From Parietichytrium sp. I65-24A (lineage: Eukaryota > Sar > Bigyra > Thraustochytrida > Thraustochytriidae): 64,000 bases of DNA. The position numbers and the translations under genes are program-made. The stretch lies in contig BLSF01000068.1 of the NCBI GenBank assembly GCA_012862575.1, positions 124,001 to 188,000 of the forward strand, in the 5' to 3' direction. The first letter of the stretch is position 1, and every line of letters begins with the position of its first letter. The notes under the pieces were generated by a model, which ran no database searches, was not told the DNA's origin, and saw only the letters and a list, made by a program, of their open reading frames with translations. Positions 38,424 through 49,299 of the stretch are shown here, piece after piece.

Positions 38424-40341
38424 ATTCTTTCGTTTTTATTTTATTTCTCTATACCAAGCAAAACGTAATTATATTTTCAACGCTTGATCTTTTACAGTCA
38501 ATTCACTTCCAGTGGTGTTTGAGTTGTCAGACCCGTTTCTTTTTTTCTTCTTCTTCTTATAAGTTAAACTGTGTTACGGATTGCAAATGAAGTGAAAACT
38601 TTCTCAAGAAGAAGACTTCGGAGCAATAACAAGAATGCCGAAACCGAACACTGAACTGACGGCGAATTCCAGTTTCACAGTCAAGTCCGCGAGACCAAAA
38701 GGAGACGCGAATCTCAGAACAATAGAACAGGGGACATTTCTTTCTTGCAAGTAGATACATCCATCGCAGTTTGCCTCAACGTCACGACCAAAATGTGCCG
38801 AACAGCTTCCGAGTCCAGCATCAAGGAAGGGCCTGCATTCACTCACAGTCAGCTACGGCTTAAATTCCCTGAGTCAGTCCCGGCAAGGAGTCCAAGCCGT
38901 GAGTAAAGTCGGCACCAACCCATTTGCAATCGAACTCGTGGGGCGTCATCCTGCGTCAGCGAACGTGGTCCTAGTGTACTACTCCCTTTGCAGCGCAACG
39001 GAGTAGTGGAGGCACTGAGGTTGCGCAGCGTTCGTTGAAAAACTGAAAAACATCGCTTTACTGTTCCGTTAATAAACGAAGCCTTCGCGACCTTCGCGAC
39101 CTTCTGCGAGACTTGAAGTTTTCAACGCGTGTGTCTGTCCCGTCTCCGGGGTCGCCACCACTGCCACCACATGAAAACAAATGGGAATAAGTAAATGAAC
39201 AGAATTCAGAATTCAGAAGAATGACTCTTTGGAACACGGAATTCGGAAACTTTGTTGATTGAATTTTTTTGTTTTGCTTTTCCGTGTTTTCGAGATTGAC
39301 AAAACAGCGGGAACAGGTCGAAACAGTCGGCAGCGTTAGGTTTGTTGCACAGGCTTTTAGAACTTTGGAGAACCAACAATCGCAGTTTTCCTTCCTGCCT
39401 GTACAGCTCTGACAGCCTTCACATGCCTTCACAGCCAAATCATTTCAATTCATTGCATTCAATTGTTTTCTAATTTGAGTGATGATTGATTTCACTGTCA
39501 ATTGCTCATGAATTTTGAAAGAAGAAACGAAAAGAACAAAGATTGCAAAAAAATTTCGGAAAAAAAAGAGAGCTACCTATCAGCTCCTACGCATACATTC
39601 TGACGTCACTACTGACGTCACCATTCTCCAGTATCCTCCGCGAGGACCAGCGTTCCGTCTAATAAGCTCCTACTGCTCATCAGAAACGAACAAAGACTGC
39701 GGCCACTCCAGCCTACCCAAAGCCCTATATATCGGCTAGCCGGCCTCCTACGACGTATCTTCCCACGCTTCCACAGCCCTTCTTGCGCTTCGCATAGGCC
39801 TACTTACACAAAACCATAACTCCAGCCTCTGCACACGCCAGCATGACGTCAGCGCGCCCCTCACCGATTTGGTTCCCGAAAGAAAGTCTCCGAGACCAGA
39901 TTCACAGAATCCCAAAGCACACCTTGCGAGCGGTACTAGCGAATTCACTAGTGGGCAGTAGAGGTGTCCTCGACGCGGACTGGGGTACATACGCGCGTGC
40001 ATCGCAGAAGGATAAGACTGACTGTAAAGAGAACTAGGCTGACTGACTGACTGACTGACTGACTCGCGGAGAGAGAGATTTTGATAAGTCGATAGATTTT
40101 GATAGATCGATCGACTTTGATAGATTGATCAACTTTGATAGATCGATAGATCTGCGAAGTTGGAGAAGTTGGAGAAACAATTGGCGAGTATTGGAGTGGT
40201 GTATTTGATATAAGTTTGTTTAGTCGACTCATTTTGGTTGTGAGTTGCAGAGTTGGAGAATTGGAGCACTTGAAGATTCCCTAAAGTTTGACGGCCGAAG
40301 AGTTTGGAGAATACTGGCAGTGGAAAAAGTGGAAAAGGAAG
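38424..40341. other. Non-coding gap with motif copies and tandem repeats
   Basis: 1.9 kb holding three copies of the dispersed 10-mer (38674-38683, 38842-38851, 39491-39500), AATTCAGAATTCAGAA (about 39199-39216), (GACT)n at about 40040-40063 and an 18-bp tandem array (40080-40151). No convincing gene was seen. Confidence 0.55.
40080..40151. repeat. Four tandem copies of an 18-bp unit
   Basis: Units begin at 40080, 40098, 40116 and 40134. The consensus is TTTGATAGATCGATMRAY, with a few substitutions per copy. The array lies about 190 bp upstream of the DUF1279 gene start and is preceded by a (GACT)n microsatellite. Confidence 0.85.
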
Positions 40342-41177
40342 ATGATGATTGGACAAGTCATGCTGGCGAGCAGCCGAGGGCTCGTGGGCCTTGTGCCGGG
40401 AAGAGCGGCGTGGTCGCGAGGATTCAACTCGCACTCCAACTCGATCAGTATTGCCAGCAGAAACGGCGTTTCATTGGCTTCGGCGAGCAACCTCAGGCTG
40501 GTGCCGAGAAAGAGTGTTTGGGGCGAGTCAAGACTCATGCACAGTGCGGCCATGCGAAAGAAGAAGAAGCCAGTAAGTGGGAGTTCGCGCGAGCTTTTGG
40601 TAGTAAAGTTGTTGTGCTGACGCTTTCTTTGTGCCTGTTCTCATAGAGCAAGTTCCAAGAGCTCGTACAAAAGTACGGCATGCTAGTGATTGTTTTTCAC
40701 ACCGGCGTATGGGCATTGTTTCTTGCAGGAACCTTTGTGGCCGTGCATCACGATGATTTTGACATCAACTGGGTGCTGGATAAGGTCCTTCCATCCGTAA
40801 GTGTTGCTTGTCGTGACTTAATGGGATGGTTCGAGAGCGCTCGTCTAATTTTGTTGTTTGGGTTCTAGTCTATGGAGGATCGAAAGGAGAGTTTGCTCCG
40901 AGCGGCGCACTCGGAGTACGGCAAGTTTGCAATTGCTTATGCCATTACAATCGCATCCGGCCCTCTAAGACTAGCATTCACGCTTGCTACCGCGCCATAT
41001 CTTTCACAAGCGATTCAAAAAGCTGGAAATCCGCATTTGAAAAAACTACTGCTGCACAACGAGACTCTCGAGAATTTTATGGCAGACCCTATGTCCATTT
41101 TGCAGCGCTTCAAGGGCAAAACCCCTTCCGCTTCCAAGACTTCAGAGAGCACTGCAAAGGAGGCGTCCAAACATTAG
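40342..41177 (+). CDS. DUF1279/FAM210-like mitochondrial membrane protein, three exons
   Basis: Exons 40342-40572, 40647-40796 and 40869-41177 (introns 74 and 72 nt, GTAAGT...TAG, phase 0) give 229 aa. Exon 1 codes for a Met/Arg/Ser-rich, Asp-free leader (MMIGQVMLASSRGLVGLVPGRAAWSRGF), a good mitochondrial presequence. Exon 2 starts the domain: SKFQELVQKYGMLVIVFHTGVWALFLAGTFVAV, with the KYG-plus-membrane-helix pattern of DUF1279 (FAM210A/B). Exon 3 holds a second hydrophobic stretch (KFAIAYAITIASGPLRLAFTLATAPYL), then a charged helix and a Ser/Lys tail. FAM210 proteins are mitochondrial membrane proteins linked to mitochondrial translation and metabolism in animals; the role here is inferred. 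Met2 or Met7 could be the actual start. Confidence 0.8.
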
Positions 41178-41563
41178 AGGGATAGAAGGGGACGGCTGGT
41201 CAAAGTGGACTTGGATTTGAATTGTATTGTGCTTTCATTTGGCAAACTTGACCTTTCACACTTTGCGCCGATTCGTAGGCCCTTGTCGACTTTTGAGCAG
41301 TACACCCCGTCACAGCCCGCGTCTTGATACAAGCAAAGAGCCAAAGTGGGTGAGCGGGTGTCTGCAATTTACGAGAAGAGGGCAAGAGCGCCAGATCAAA
41401 GGACCCACCGCGAACATATTATGAGCAAACGTGCGAAAGCTTTTTTTCTTTTGGTCAACAAGAACATGATTGTCAGCTTTTAGTAGTTTTTTAAAATAAA
41501 TTGAGGAACGTAGAGATGTTGTGATGCGCAGAACGCGAAAACAAGTTTGGTTTGATTAATAGA
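41178..41563. other. Short convergent gap
   Basis: 3' DNA of two convergent genes. No gene or notable repeat was seen. Confidence 0.5.
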
Positions 41564-42598
41564 TTACTGTATTTCAAGCTGAATATCGTCGAATGACTCA
41601 TAACGTACATCTCGAGAAGAATGTTTCCGAAGGACCGTGCTTTGCCTTTGCAGCTCCGAGCTCTCGATGCGAAGAAGGTAGGGATTCTGGTCGCCTTGAT
41701 GGTGAAGCCATGGTTGCTGGTTGGTAGTTCCCTGAGGACTGGATTCGTAAACATCTCCAAAGGATTTGGGCGAGTCCGTGGTTGCGGATCTTGCAGAGGT
41801 GGGCGGAGAAGAGAATTCGCCAGGAGAGTTTGAAGAGTTTCCTGGCGACTTTGTTTGCGCAGAAGAAGGAGAGTGGACCGTGCGTCTGGCGCGCGGAAAC
41901 ATGTGCCTGGCATTCGACAGAACAAATGCTAGAGACACAAGACTTGCGACAACGATACCGACAATTTCCAGCCAGTCTTTGTCATCAAGGACGATGGACA
42001 AGAGTATTGGAGTTCCGAGCTTGACAGAGAGCAGCGCCAAAGCTCGAGTAGACTTGGTTTCAAAGCTCTCCGAGCCGCCGGAGTTATCCCCACAGCGATG
42101 CACGAGGTAGTATCCAGTCATGAAACACCCAATCGCACCGTGGATCACCAACGAAGACAGAATCAAGAGAACGGTGTCCTTGTGCACGGTTGCAGAACCA
42201 ACATACTCTGAGCGAAGCACAAAAAAGCCAATAATCAGTAGCACAAAGACCATGATCTCAATGAGGACGAGCCTGTGTCCTTTGGTACCAGGCGCCAGGC
42301 GCATAGTGTTGATGGCAACCAAATTTGTCATGTGTATACAGAGCAGAGGTGCCAACGCAAGAAGCTCCAGAGGATCTCGATTGCTCTGGAACAGGAGCAT
42401 GGAGATTGTGATCAATGCGCTCGCAACCGCAGAGACCGTGCCAAGTGCCCGCGTCATGTTAATTCCCTCCACATATTCAACTTGCGAGGCGCCTTTCGTC
42501 GGTCCATTGTAGCCCTCTTCTGGGCCTTCTTGCGCCTCCGTCCGGAAGCTGAGATTCCTCTCCCTCTTCGGCCTCGAGCCGGACCCTTTGGCCTTCAT
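41564..42598 (-). CDS. Six-TM membrane protein of unknown function
   Basis: 344 aa from the ATG at 42598. The frame continues about 20 codons upstream, but only from a GTG, so a 5' exon is possible. Six hydrophobic segments are visible at about residues 53-70, 79-97, 110-128, 142-166, 186-204 and 209-228. The loops contain RLAPGTKGH and a Cys-bearing HRCGDNSGG. Both ends are cytosolic-like: a basic N-terminus (RPKRERN) and a Ser/Pro-rich C-terminal tail (SPGNSSNSPGEFSSPPTS...) of about 110 residues. I do not recognise the family. It is not an obvious member of the nearby seven-TM pair, since the E-R motif and paired cysteines are absent. One TGACTGTGAG copy lies about 205 bp upstream. Confidence 0.65.
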   Translation of the reverse strand: MKAKGSGSRPKRERNLSFRTEAQEGPEEGYNGPTKGASQVEYVEGINMTRALGTVSAVASALITISMLLFQSNRDPLELLALAPLLCIHMTNLVAINTMRLAPGTKGHRLVLIEIMVFVLLIIGFFVLRSEYVGSATVHKDTVLLILSSLVIHGAIGCFMTGYYLVHRCGDNSGGSESFETKSTRALALLSVKLGTPILLSIVLDDKDWLEIVGIVVASLVSLAFVLSNARHMFPRARRTVHSPSSAQTKSPGNSSNSPGEFSSPPTSARSATTDSPKSFGDVYESSPQGTTNQQPWLHHQGDQNPYLLRIESSELQRQSTVLRKHSSRDVRYESFDDIQLEIQ

Positions 42599-43776
42599 CG
42601 CACACTTGGCAGAATATTCGATCAACGCATGCACACAGCGACTCCGCAAAGCATCCACCGCGTTTGGCCTCCACGAAAGCGCCGTCCCCCTCGTTGTCTG
42701 ATCCGCTTTATAGGTTTGTTTGCTTTCACCCCTTTCCTATGCCTTGAACTGCCACGCATCTACGCCATCTACGGTCATTCCGAACTCTGACTGGCTGTGA
42801 CTGTGACTGTGAGTTTTAATTGAAACCTACACACAGAGTCTGACTTTTGGCTTATGACTTATTTCTCTTTGCACTTTTCACATGTGACTTCTGAGCGCTG
42901 CAATCTTTGCAAGCTAAAATACAGTGCACAGCTGTTGTACTTGCTTCGTAGTTGTTTGCTGTTATTGGAGTTGTTGTGCACATTCGGGACATTGCAAGCC
43001 TAAGTAAAGCTTAATGACCTCCGTAAGCCAACTCCACATCTATTGGACTCATGTATGTGCTACTTCCAAGCCTTATTGGCAGATAGCTATTATAATAAGA
43101 CTCAACACCATGCCTTTCGATTTTGAGATATCGTGACTTGGATTGCTAGCCAATGGATTATCAATTTCTCCTATCCAGGGGTATTAGTACGTTGATGGGA
43201 AAAAGTTGCCAAGTGCACAGTGAGAAAAGAAAGAAAAACAGAGAATTATGACAGTGAATTTTTTTTTCCTGTCTCAGCCCAACACATCAAAGACCTTTCA
43301 AGCAACTGATTCATTCATTGTATTCATTCATTGATTCATTGTATTCATCCATTCATTCACTCACGGAACAGTATTTGCTGTCAGTGCAATGCGTTCCAAT
43401 GCGCAAAAGCCTTGAGTAATAAACTACGGGCACCGGAGATGTATCTCGGCAATGGCCACAGGTCAACCGCAGAGCGCTCACGTCTCCCTCTCGCTGTTCT
43501 TTTTCCTGTGTGTTTGATGTGGCCGTGGACAAAACCAGACAAGATCAGCCAAAGCCAAACGCTCTCCTAGCCTCTCGAAAGCATGCCAGTGGAGACCATG
43601 CTCAGCGGTCTCATGAGCTCTTGCTGTTCCGGTACTCACAGCATCTCCGTGGAAAGGGTTTCAACAGAATCACGATTCAGAACTTCAAGAGAATTCAGAT
43701 TTCCTTGCCGCAACGACAGCAGGTTGCTTGCGCAGACTTTTCAAAGTTGGATTTCAGAGCGCTCATGTCTTCGTTG

Positions 43777-43807
<31 letters not shown>

Positions 43808-44953
43808 TTTAGTGAGCATGAAATGCAAATGTGAAAGCGAAAGCGAATCCGCAGCCGACAAGAGAAGAAAATTAGCTCCGCTGCGTTGCAATGCGCTGCG
43901 TTGCGTTGATTTGCGTTGGCTCCTTCAGCTGCAAAGGGCGGCGGCCTGGGACATAACAACGGATTCATAGGCTTAGGAGCGAGGCGCATGGCGGGGGCAG
44001 CCGCACACATGAACGTTTCCAGCAAGAAAGTCCCGAACGCCACAGGCTCTCACAACGAATACACAACTCTCGAAACTAGCTCGTTGGGCGGGGGAAGCCA
44101 CGCTCTTCATTCCTTCCTTCCCTCTTTCCTTCCCACTTACAACAAACTTCCCGTCCATCATCGATCATCGATCATTGATGAGAGTGCCAGATGTGAAAAC
44201 TTTTTCCTCGTTGTCTTTGATCCATTCCATCATCAGGAGGAATGCACAACACTGCCAACCCATCTGTGATCTACGAGAAACAACAGCGACGAGTTTCAAC
44301 TCTCAGCCCGCAGCCTTGGGATTCAACATGATCCAACATCCTGCCTGCACAATGGCACCTGCAGCAGCTTTCGCGGCCAGTCCACTCTGCATTCACAAGC
44401 ATTCACAGAGGAAGAATTGAGTGGAATGTAATTTATTTTTTGTGAATCTGTGACCGATCGAGTGAGTGAGTGCAGGAAACGAAATGTCTAACAACTGAAG
44501 AATTATGTTCTCACAGCCTGCTCACAGCAGTCAACAAATTGAAAAATCAGAGAAAGTTGAGTTTGAGTTGGACTGGATTCGTTGGCACTACCGCACAAGG
44601 TAGCTGCTCGGTACTGACATCTGAGTGCACGGCGTAGAGTACTATAAGTTTTACCGTTTGAGTTGAAGGTCGTGATACCACCTACTATCACCTACTGTGC
44701 ACACAACTTGCACAGAAAGACGTTGTTCTTCCCTTGTTCAAATCAAGTTGCGTCTGAACCCAGGAGTTGTGCATTCGAAGAGGCGGGATTGGGCTTTTGG
44801 ATCCTTGATGATCCTTTCAATTGAGGAACAAAATCGAAGCCACTTCGCGAACTCGTCAAGCAGCCTCAGAATTGTACAGGAAAAGGCAAGTGCCCAAACG
44901 GTGATGAGTTGAGGGTAAAAATAGTTCACATGTAGTACCGATATTTCAAAAAT
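42599..44953. other. Long non-coding gap with microsatellites
   Basis: 2.4 kb. Holds 10-mer copies at 42804-42813 and 43249-43258, a T9-type run (43259-43267), CATTCATTGTATTCATTCATTG repeats (about 43312-43360), (ATC)n at about 43779-43808 and GCGTTGC-type repeats (about 43880-43915). No convincing gene was seen. Confidence 0.55.
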
Positions 44954-46177
44954 TTACAACAGTTCATCCAATGGGGATGAGCCACTGGTCCCGCTGCGCA
45001 CGGAAGTCACGAGCGTGCGGGATTTGGTCGTGCTGCCGCCGCTGACAGGTCGCTTCAAAACTTGATTCTCCATGGGCTCTTCAATTGACGAATCCTGCAA
45101 GTAGGACTCACGAAGCTCCATGCTAGAGTCCTTCTCCATGTCTGCAAATCGTGCGCTCTGTGTCCTCGCAGATATCCCCGACAGCTGCGTACTCGAGAGC
45201 TTGCGCAGAAAGGCCGGGCTTATGGAGCTGCGAAGGTCCAAAATCCTCTGGACCATGACCCGGATCTTCTTGGGAATCCATATGTATGTGATGCTCGTCA
45301 TCATCGCCACGTTGATGGTGGTGTCTATCGCGGACAAGGGATATGTCCAGGTCCAGAAAACCATCGTCCAACCGCCTTGCTGCGCGTACCCAATCGTAAT
45401 CCAAGTTAACATTATAAACGTCGTCAAAACCGCGATGAGGGAAGCTTTAAGGTTCGTTCGAATCATCTTTTTCATCGCCTTGGTTCCGGTGTCGTCCGTC
45501 AAGGTAGCTTGCGCAGAGCGAACGATCTGCCAAACGGGCAAGATGAAAACGATGAGATATCCTATTGATAACATCGTATCGAACAGCACAAAGATCACCC
45601 CAACGTATACCTCGATCAGGAACGCGCAGATTGCTCCGGACCACTGGGTCATCTCGGGCAAGTGCACTGCCGTTCCCCCGACGAGGACGAAAGACACAAC
45701 CAGCATTAAAGGACTCGCGTACGTGCACCATTTCAAAAGGTTCAACACACGGTTGGTGCGAGCAAAATTCCACTTCAAAGCGCTCACCAGGTTCGTGGCT
45801 TTGGCCCGCTCGTACAAAAATAGATAACAGAAAATGTTGCTTCCAACGTAGAAAACGGTGGCGAATTTGGGGGCCAAGTTGCAGCTTGGCCCCTTCCCGC
45901 TCCAGTCGTCCAAGAGAATGTTCCACGAGGTCATCTGCAAGACGAAGGCTGAGGTCGCTCCGCCAAGAATCCACAACACGACCTTTACCGAGTTGCTCTT
46001 CCGCCTGATGTTGAGCCGCAGGGCCACGCACGAGCAGACCATGACAAAGAAAAGGTACATCATCGAGAACGGCGCCAGCACCAGGTATATCCTTAGGTAA
46101 ACATTCAGAAATCTCTTCTCCCCGCTCGTCATGTTGACGTACACGAGCTCATCCTCGCCGACCTCTTGCATGCTCAT
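44954..46177 (-). CDS. Seven-TM GPCR-like receptor, paralogue A
   Basis: 407 aa, ATG at 46177, single exon. Seven hydrophobic segments lie at about residues 29-53, 64-84, 104-122, 150-171, 182-216, 243-263 and 272-300. The features fit a G-protein-coupled receptor: an outside N-terminus with a glycosylation site (NMTS, Asn15); Cys99 just before TM3 and Cys184 before TM5, placed like the conserved GPCR disulfide; and Glu-Arg at 123-124 at the inner end of TM3 (LYERAKA), placed like the E/DRY motif. TM7 ends WIPKK, then a long Ser/Thr-rich tail (about 310-407). It shares these marks with the gene at 47964. Known class sequences are not obvious. Ligand and G protein are unknown. Confidence 0.7.
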   Translation of the reverse strand: MSMQEVGEDELVYVNMTSGEKRFLNVYLRIYLVLAPFSMMYLFFVMVCSCVALRLNIRRKSNSVKVVLWILGGATSAFVLQMTSWNILLDDWSGKGPSCNLAPKFATVFYVGSNIFCYLFLYERAKATNLVSALKWNFARTNRVLNLLKWCTYASPLMLVVSFVLVGGTAVHLPEMTQWSGAICAFLIEVYVGVIFVLFDTMLSIGYLIVFILPVWQIVRSAQATLTDDTGTKAMKKMIRTNLKASLIAVLTTFIMLTWITIGYAQQGGWTMVFWTWTYPLSAIDTTINVAMMTSITYIWIPKKIRVMVQRILDLRSSISPAFLRKLSSTQLSGISARTQSARFADMEKDSSMELRESYLQDSSIEEPMENQVLKRPVSGGSTTKSRTLVTSVRSGTSGSSPLDELL

Positions 46178-47963
46178 CTCGCCCCAGCATCAATGCCTTC
46201 GCACTCGCGATTACTCGTTCGCCCCGTTCACCCAGTTTACGCGTTCACACCGGCCAGCCCGCTCGAGTTAGTTGCAGGCTGCAGGGCTGCGACTTGGCGG
46301 GCCTTCTTTTCACACTTGAAATCACCCCGTCTCTGCGCTCTCGCTTGTGGTGAGTGGTGAACGAACGCTTTTCACTTGCTGCTCGCGAGCGCGGCGCTCT
46401 GTTTTGTAAAACTGTTTTGGTGCAAACGCAGCGAACTAATTGCAATGATTCAGGCAAACGCGAGTCGCAAATGTGGCCAACGCACCACTTTGAGACCGGG
46501 GCTATCTAAGGGCTATTATTTGGCGCGCACTTTCGGGCCACGAACCCCCACCTACATCCGCCAACGCTCAGCTAGCAGCTAGCGGGTTTTGCACTCGAGT
46601 TTGGAATAGCTCGCGGTAAGACGCGTTTCCCAGCAAGTGTTGCGCTGTTGCGCTGGTCTCTGCGGCTCCCTCATTGCGCGAGAGTGAAGGTGTTCTCGGG
46701 CGGTGGGAGTTTCTCGATGCAGGCTTCTCAAGTTGCAGAAGCAAAGTCAAGTTGAAGAAGCAAAGGTGATGAAAGCATCGAAACATATCGAAACAACGAA
46801 ATGAGCCAATCGCTCTCATCGTTGGCATGATGGCATGATGGAATGATGGAGTGATGGCATGATGGACGCATGGCAATTGCGCCATCAACACACCTTCGTG
46901 GCCGCAATACTACTAGTTCGAGTCGGATTGAGCAGCGGCTTACTCTCTTGTCTCTCCACCCTGCGCCGGTTCATTGGCTGTTGTTCAACAGTAGCTTGCA
47001 CTTGGCCCTGTCGTCCACACTGTCCACACTGCATTGCCGAGAGTGGAGAGTGGGTTTTAACACAAGGCTTGCGCCGCCTTTCAACCTCAACCTCTCTCCC
47101 TCGCCTAGGACGAGAGTAGCATCGGTGTGCGCTGGGGTCACGGTTAAGGAAAAGTAAACGCTCTCGCTCTTTAACTTTGGTAAGTTCAAGATAGTGAGAG
47201 ATAGTTAGAGGCTGTTTTATGCTTTATGTCACAGTCCCAGCGCTGTTGTGCAGTAATTTTTGAGTTTCAAGCTAGCTCCCTTCAGGCACCTTCTGGCCCT
47301 GGCCATCTCTCTGCAAGAGTGCGTAGATGGCCGTGACCCCGCTTCCCTTCGCTGCCTTCCCTTCTTGTGTTCTGTTGTGTTCTGCATCACGATAATAATG
47401 GATGATCGATCGTCGATGATCGTCCCGTCTGACGTGAGCGAATGGGTGGAATGGAAGGGTACTCAGGCATCAACTGCGGATGCCGAGAAGTGCGGTGCGA
47501 ACGGTGAGAAATTGAAAGGTGAGGATGTTCGAGTCGTCGGTACGGTCTACTCTCGAAGAAACGTTGGCGATCACATAATGGGGAGTCCAAGTGGACACAC
47601 CCGTGACGGGTTGGAATGTGTTGGACAGCAATAGAAGCCAGTGGTTCCGACTTGCTTGACCGTCCATGAAGTAACAAAAGATGAGATGGTTTTCTTAAAC
47701 TCGACTCGCTCGTTTCTTGAAGAGTGCAGGCTGGTCGCACTTCTTCGAGACGGAACTTGTGAACGCCGTTCCTATGGGTGCTGAGTTTCACAATTGTAAC
47801 TCTGTCAGATGATTCGTTATTTAGTACACAGTTTTAAAAGATCACACCAAGAGCTCGTCAAGGTTGAACAAAGCGAAGGAGCTCCCGTGGCGAGGTATTT
47901 GGTTGGAGGCGCGGTTCCGTGCTCTCGCTGCTAGTGAAACAGATTTAATTTTGTAGTGGTCAC
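46178..47963. other. Gap between the two receptor genes
   Basis: 1.8 kb, non-coding apart from weak short frames (for example 47398-47634, plus strand, unrecognised). ATGATGGAATGATGGAGTGATGG-type repeats lie at about 46824-46865. No mobile-element remnant was seen. Confidence 0.5.
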
Positions 47964-49299
47964 TCAAAGTGTCCCGGTCTTGGGATCATGATACGAATTG
48001 TCAAAGCCTGTCTCTGCTGGCATTGGAACTAGAGAGGAAGGGAAATAGTCAACGTCAGTCTCGTGCATGACAGTGAAGGAAGCAGTCTCGTCATCATTGC
48101 TCTCGCGACTCGCTGAAAAGCAAGAGGTACAGTGGCAACAGAATCTTTCTACCAAACGCTGCAAGCGCTTCGGCATCCAGACTGCAGAGCCCATCAAAAG
48201 GATCGCCAGAGAGTTGGTTCCCATTTCAAACACAATCCCTGTCGTTTGGATGTGCCGAAGCCACGAGTCGGCCGGGTCTTCGTCCGTGCCTAGGTACAAG
48301 GAGGTCCCACTGACAAGAGATAGGTAGACGGCCGTGGTGGAAATCGCAAAGATCGAGTATCGAAGGTTCTTTCGCGCAATGTTTTTAAGCACAAGCTGGC
48401 GATGATCGGATTGGAGTGGGTTCCCTGGCTTGTTGAGGGCCTTCAAGAAGAATCGCACCGGCCCAATGAACAAATACAAGAGCAACAGCGAAAGCACGGT
48501 GTCCATGACCATGCTTGCCCACGCCAAGAGCGGGATTACCGACTGCACACAAGTTTGCTCTTGAAAGTATAGTTTTCCCGTGAAGAGGAATGCCGCTGCT
48601 ATGCCGAGCAGTGGGACCATTTGTATGCCTACGCGCACAACGGCAAATAGGATTGTCCTCGTTCTTCCGCGAGCGGATGTGCGAATGTCAACTGCCTGTG
48701 CACGTTCGAGAAGGCAAAGGTACATGAAATAGTTGGCAAAAATGTAACAAGGCGCGTACATTGCGCCGAGATACGTGCAGACTTGCCAGCTCATGCCTTG
48801 CCAAGGTGCAGCGATGATTTGTAGCACGAGGAGCATGCTGCTGAAAAATAAGTTGCCGAGCAGTTTGAAACGCAGGTTTTGAGTTTTGTCGCCTTCGTTG
48901 TTTGGCCCGCCAGAGGAAGATCCACCGTGGCGCGATTGCCACGAGCGATGAAGGATGAGACCCATGACGATGAAATTGAACATGGCCAAGGGGACAGCCA
49001 GCCAGCTGCCGAGAGTCCTCATGAAATAAAAGCTGTATGGCTCGGTCATGTCCCCAAACATGACAGTGGCCTCCTCCGTGCGCTTTGGAATGATTGAACC
49101 CATCTTGCCCGCCTCCGCAGGAGCAAAGACTCTCACGATGCCACGCCAGAGTACGCTGCTCCCCTCGCTGGTCGAATTTCGGGTCTGGACGTAACTGCCC
49201 AAAAGTAAGCCACACTGACTGTCTGTCTGTCCGCGAGTTTACGCCTGAAGAGACACTGGCACTAAAACGAGCTTACCAATAGGAGACTCTGCGAGCCAT
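47964..49299 (-). CDS. Seven-TM GPCR-like receptor, paralogue B, two exons
   Basis: Preferred model: exon 1 at 49277-49299 (ATG at 49299, MARRVSY), an 82-nt intron (GTAAGC...GGCAG), and exon 2 at 47964-49194. It gives 417 aa and removes the need for a TTG start. If unspliced, translation could begin at the ATG at 49103. It has the same layout as paralogue A: N-terminal glycosylation site (NSTS), seven hydrophobic segments, Cys147 before TM3, Cys223 before TM5, and Glu-Arg (171-172, LLERAQA) at the inner end of TM3. TM5 carries DTVLSLLLLYLFIGPV (A: DTMLSIGYLIVFILPV) and TM7 ends WMPKRLQRLVERF (A: WIPKKIRVMVQRI). The cytosolic tail is Cys-rich near the membrane (FCCHCTSCF), a possible palmitoylation site. 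Probably a receptor or sensor; ligand unknown. Confidence 0.7.

Noticed and set aside
47398-47634. Short plus-strand frame with an ATG (MDDRSSMIV...)
   Set aside because: Some coding-like stretches, but no family, an equally long antisense frame and no supporting signals.
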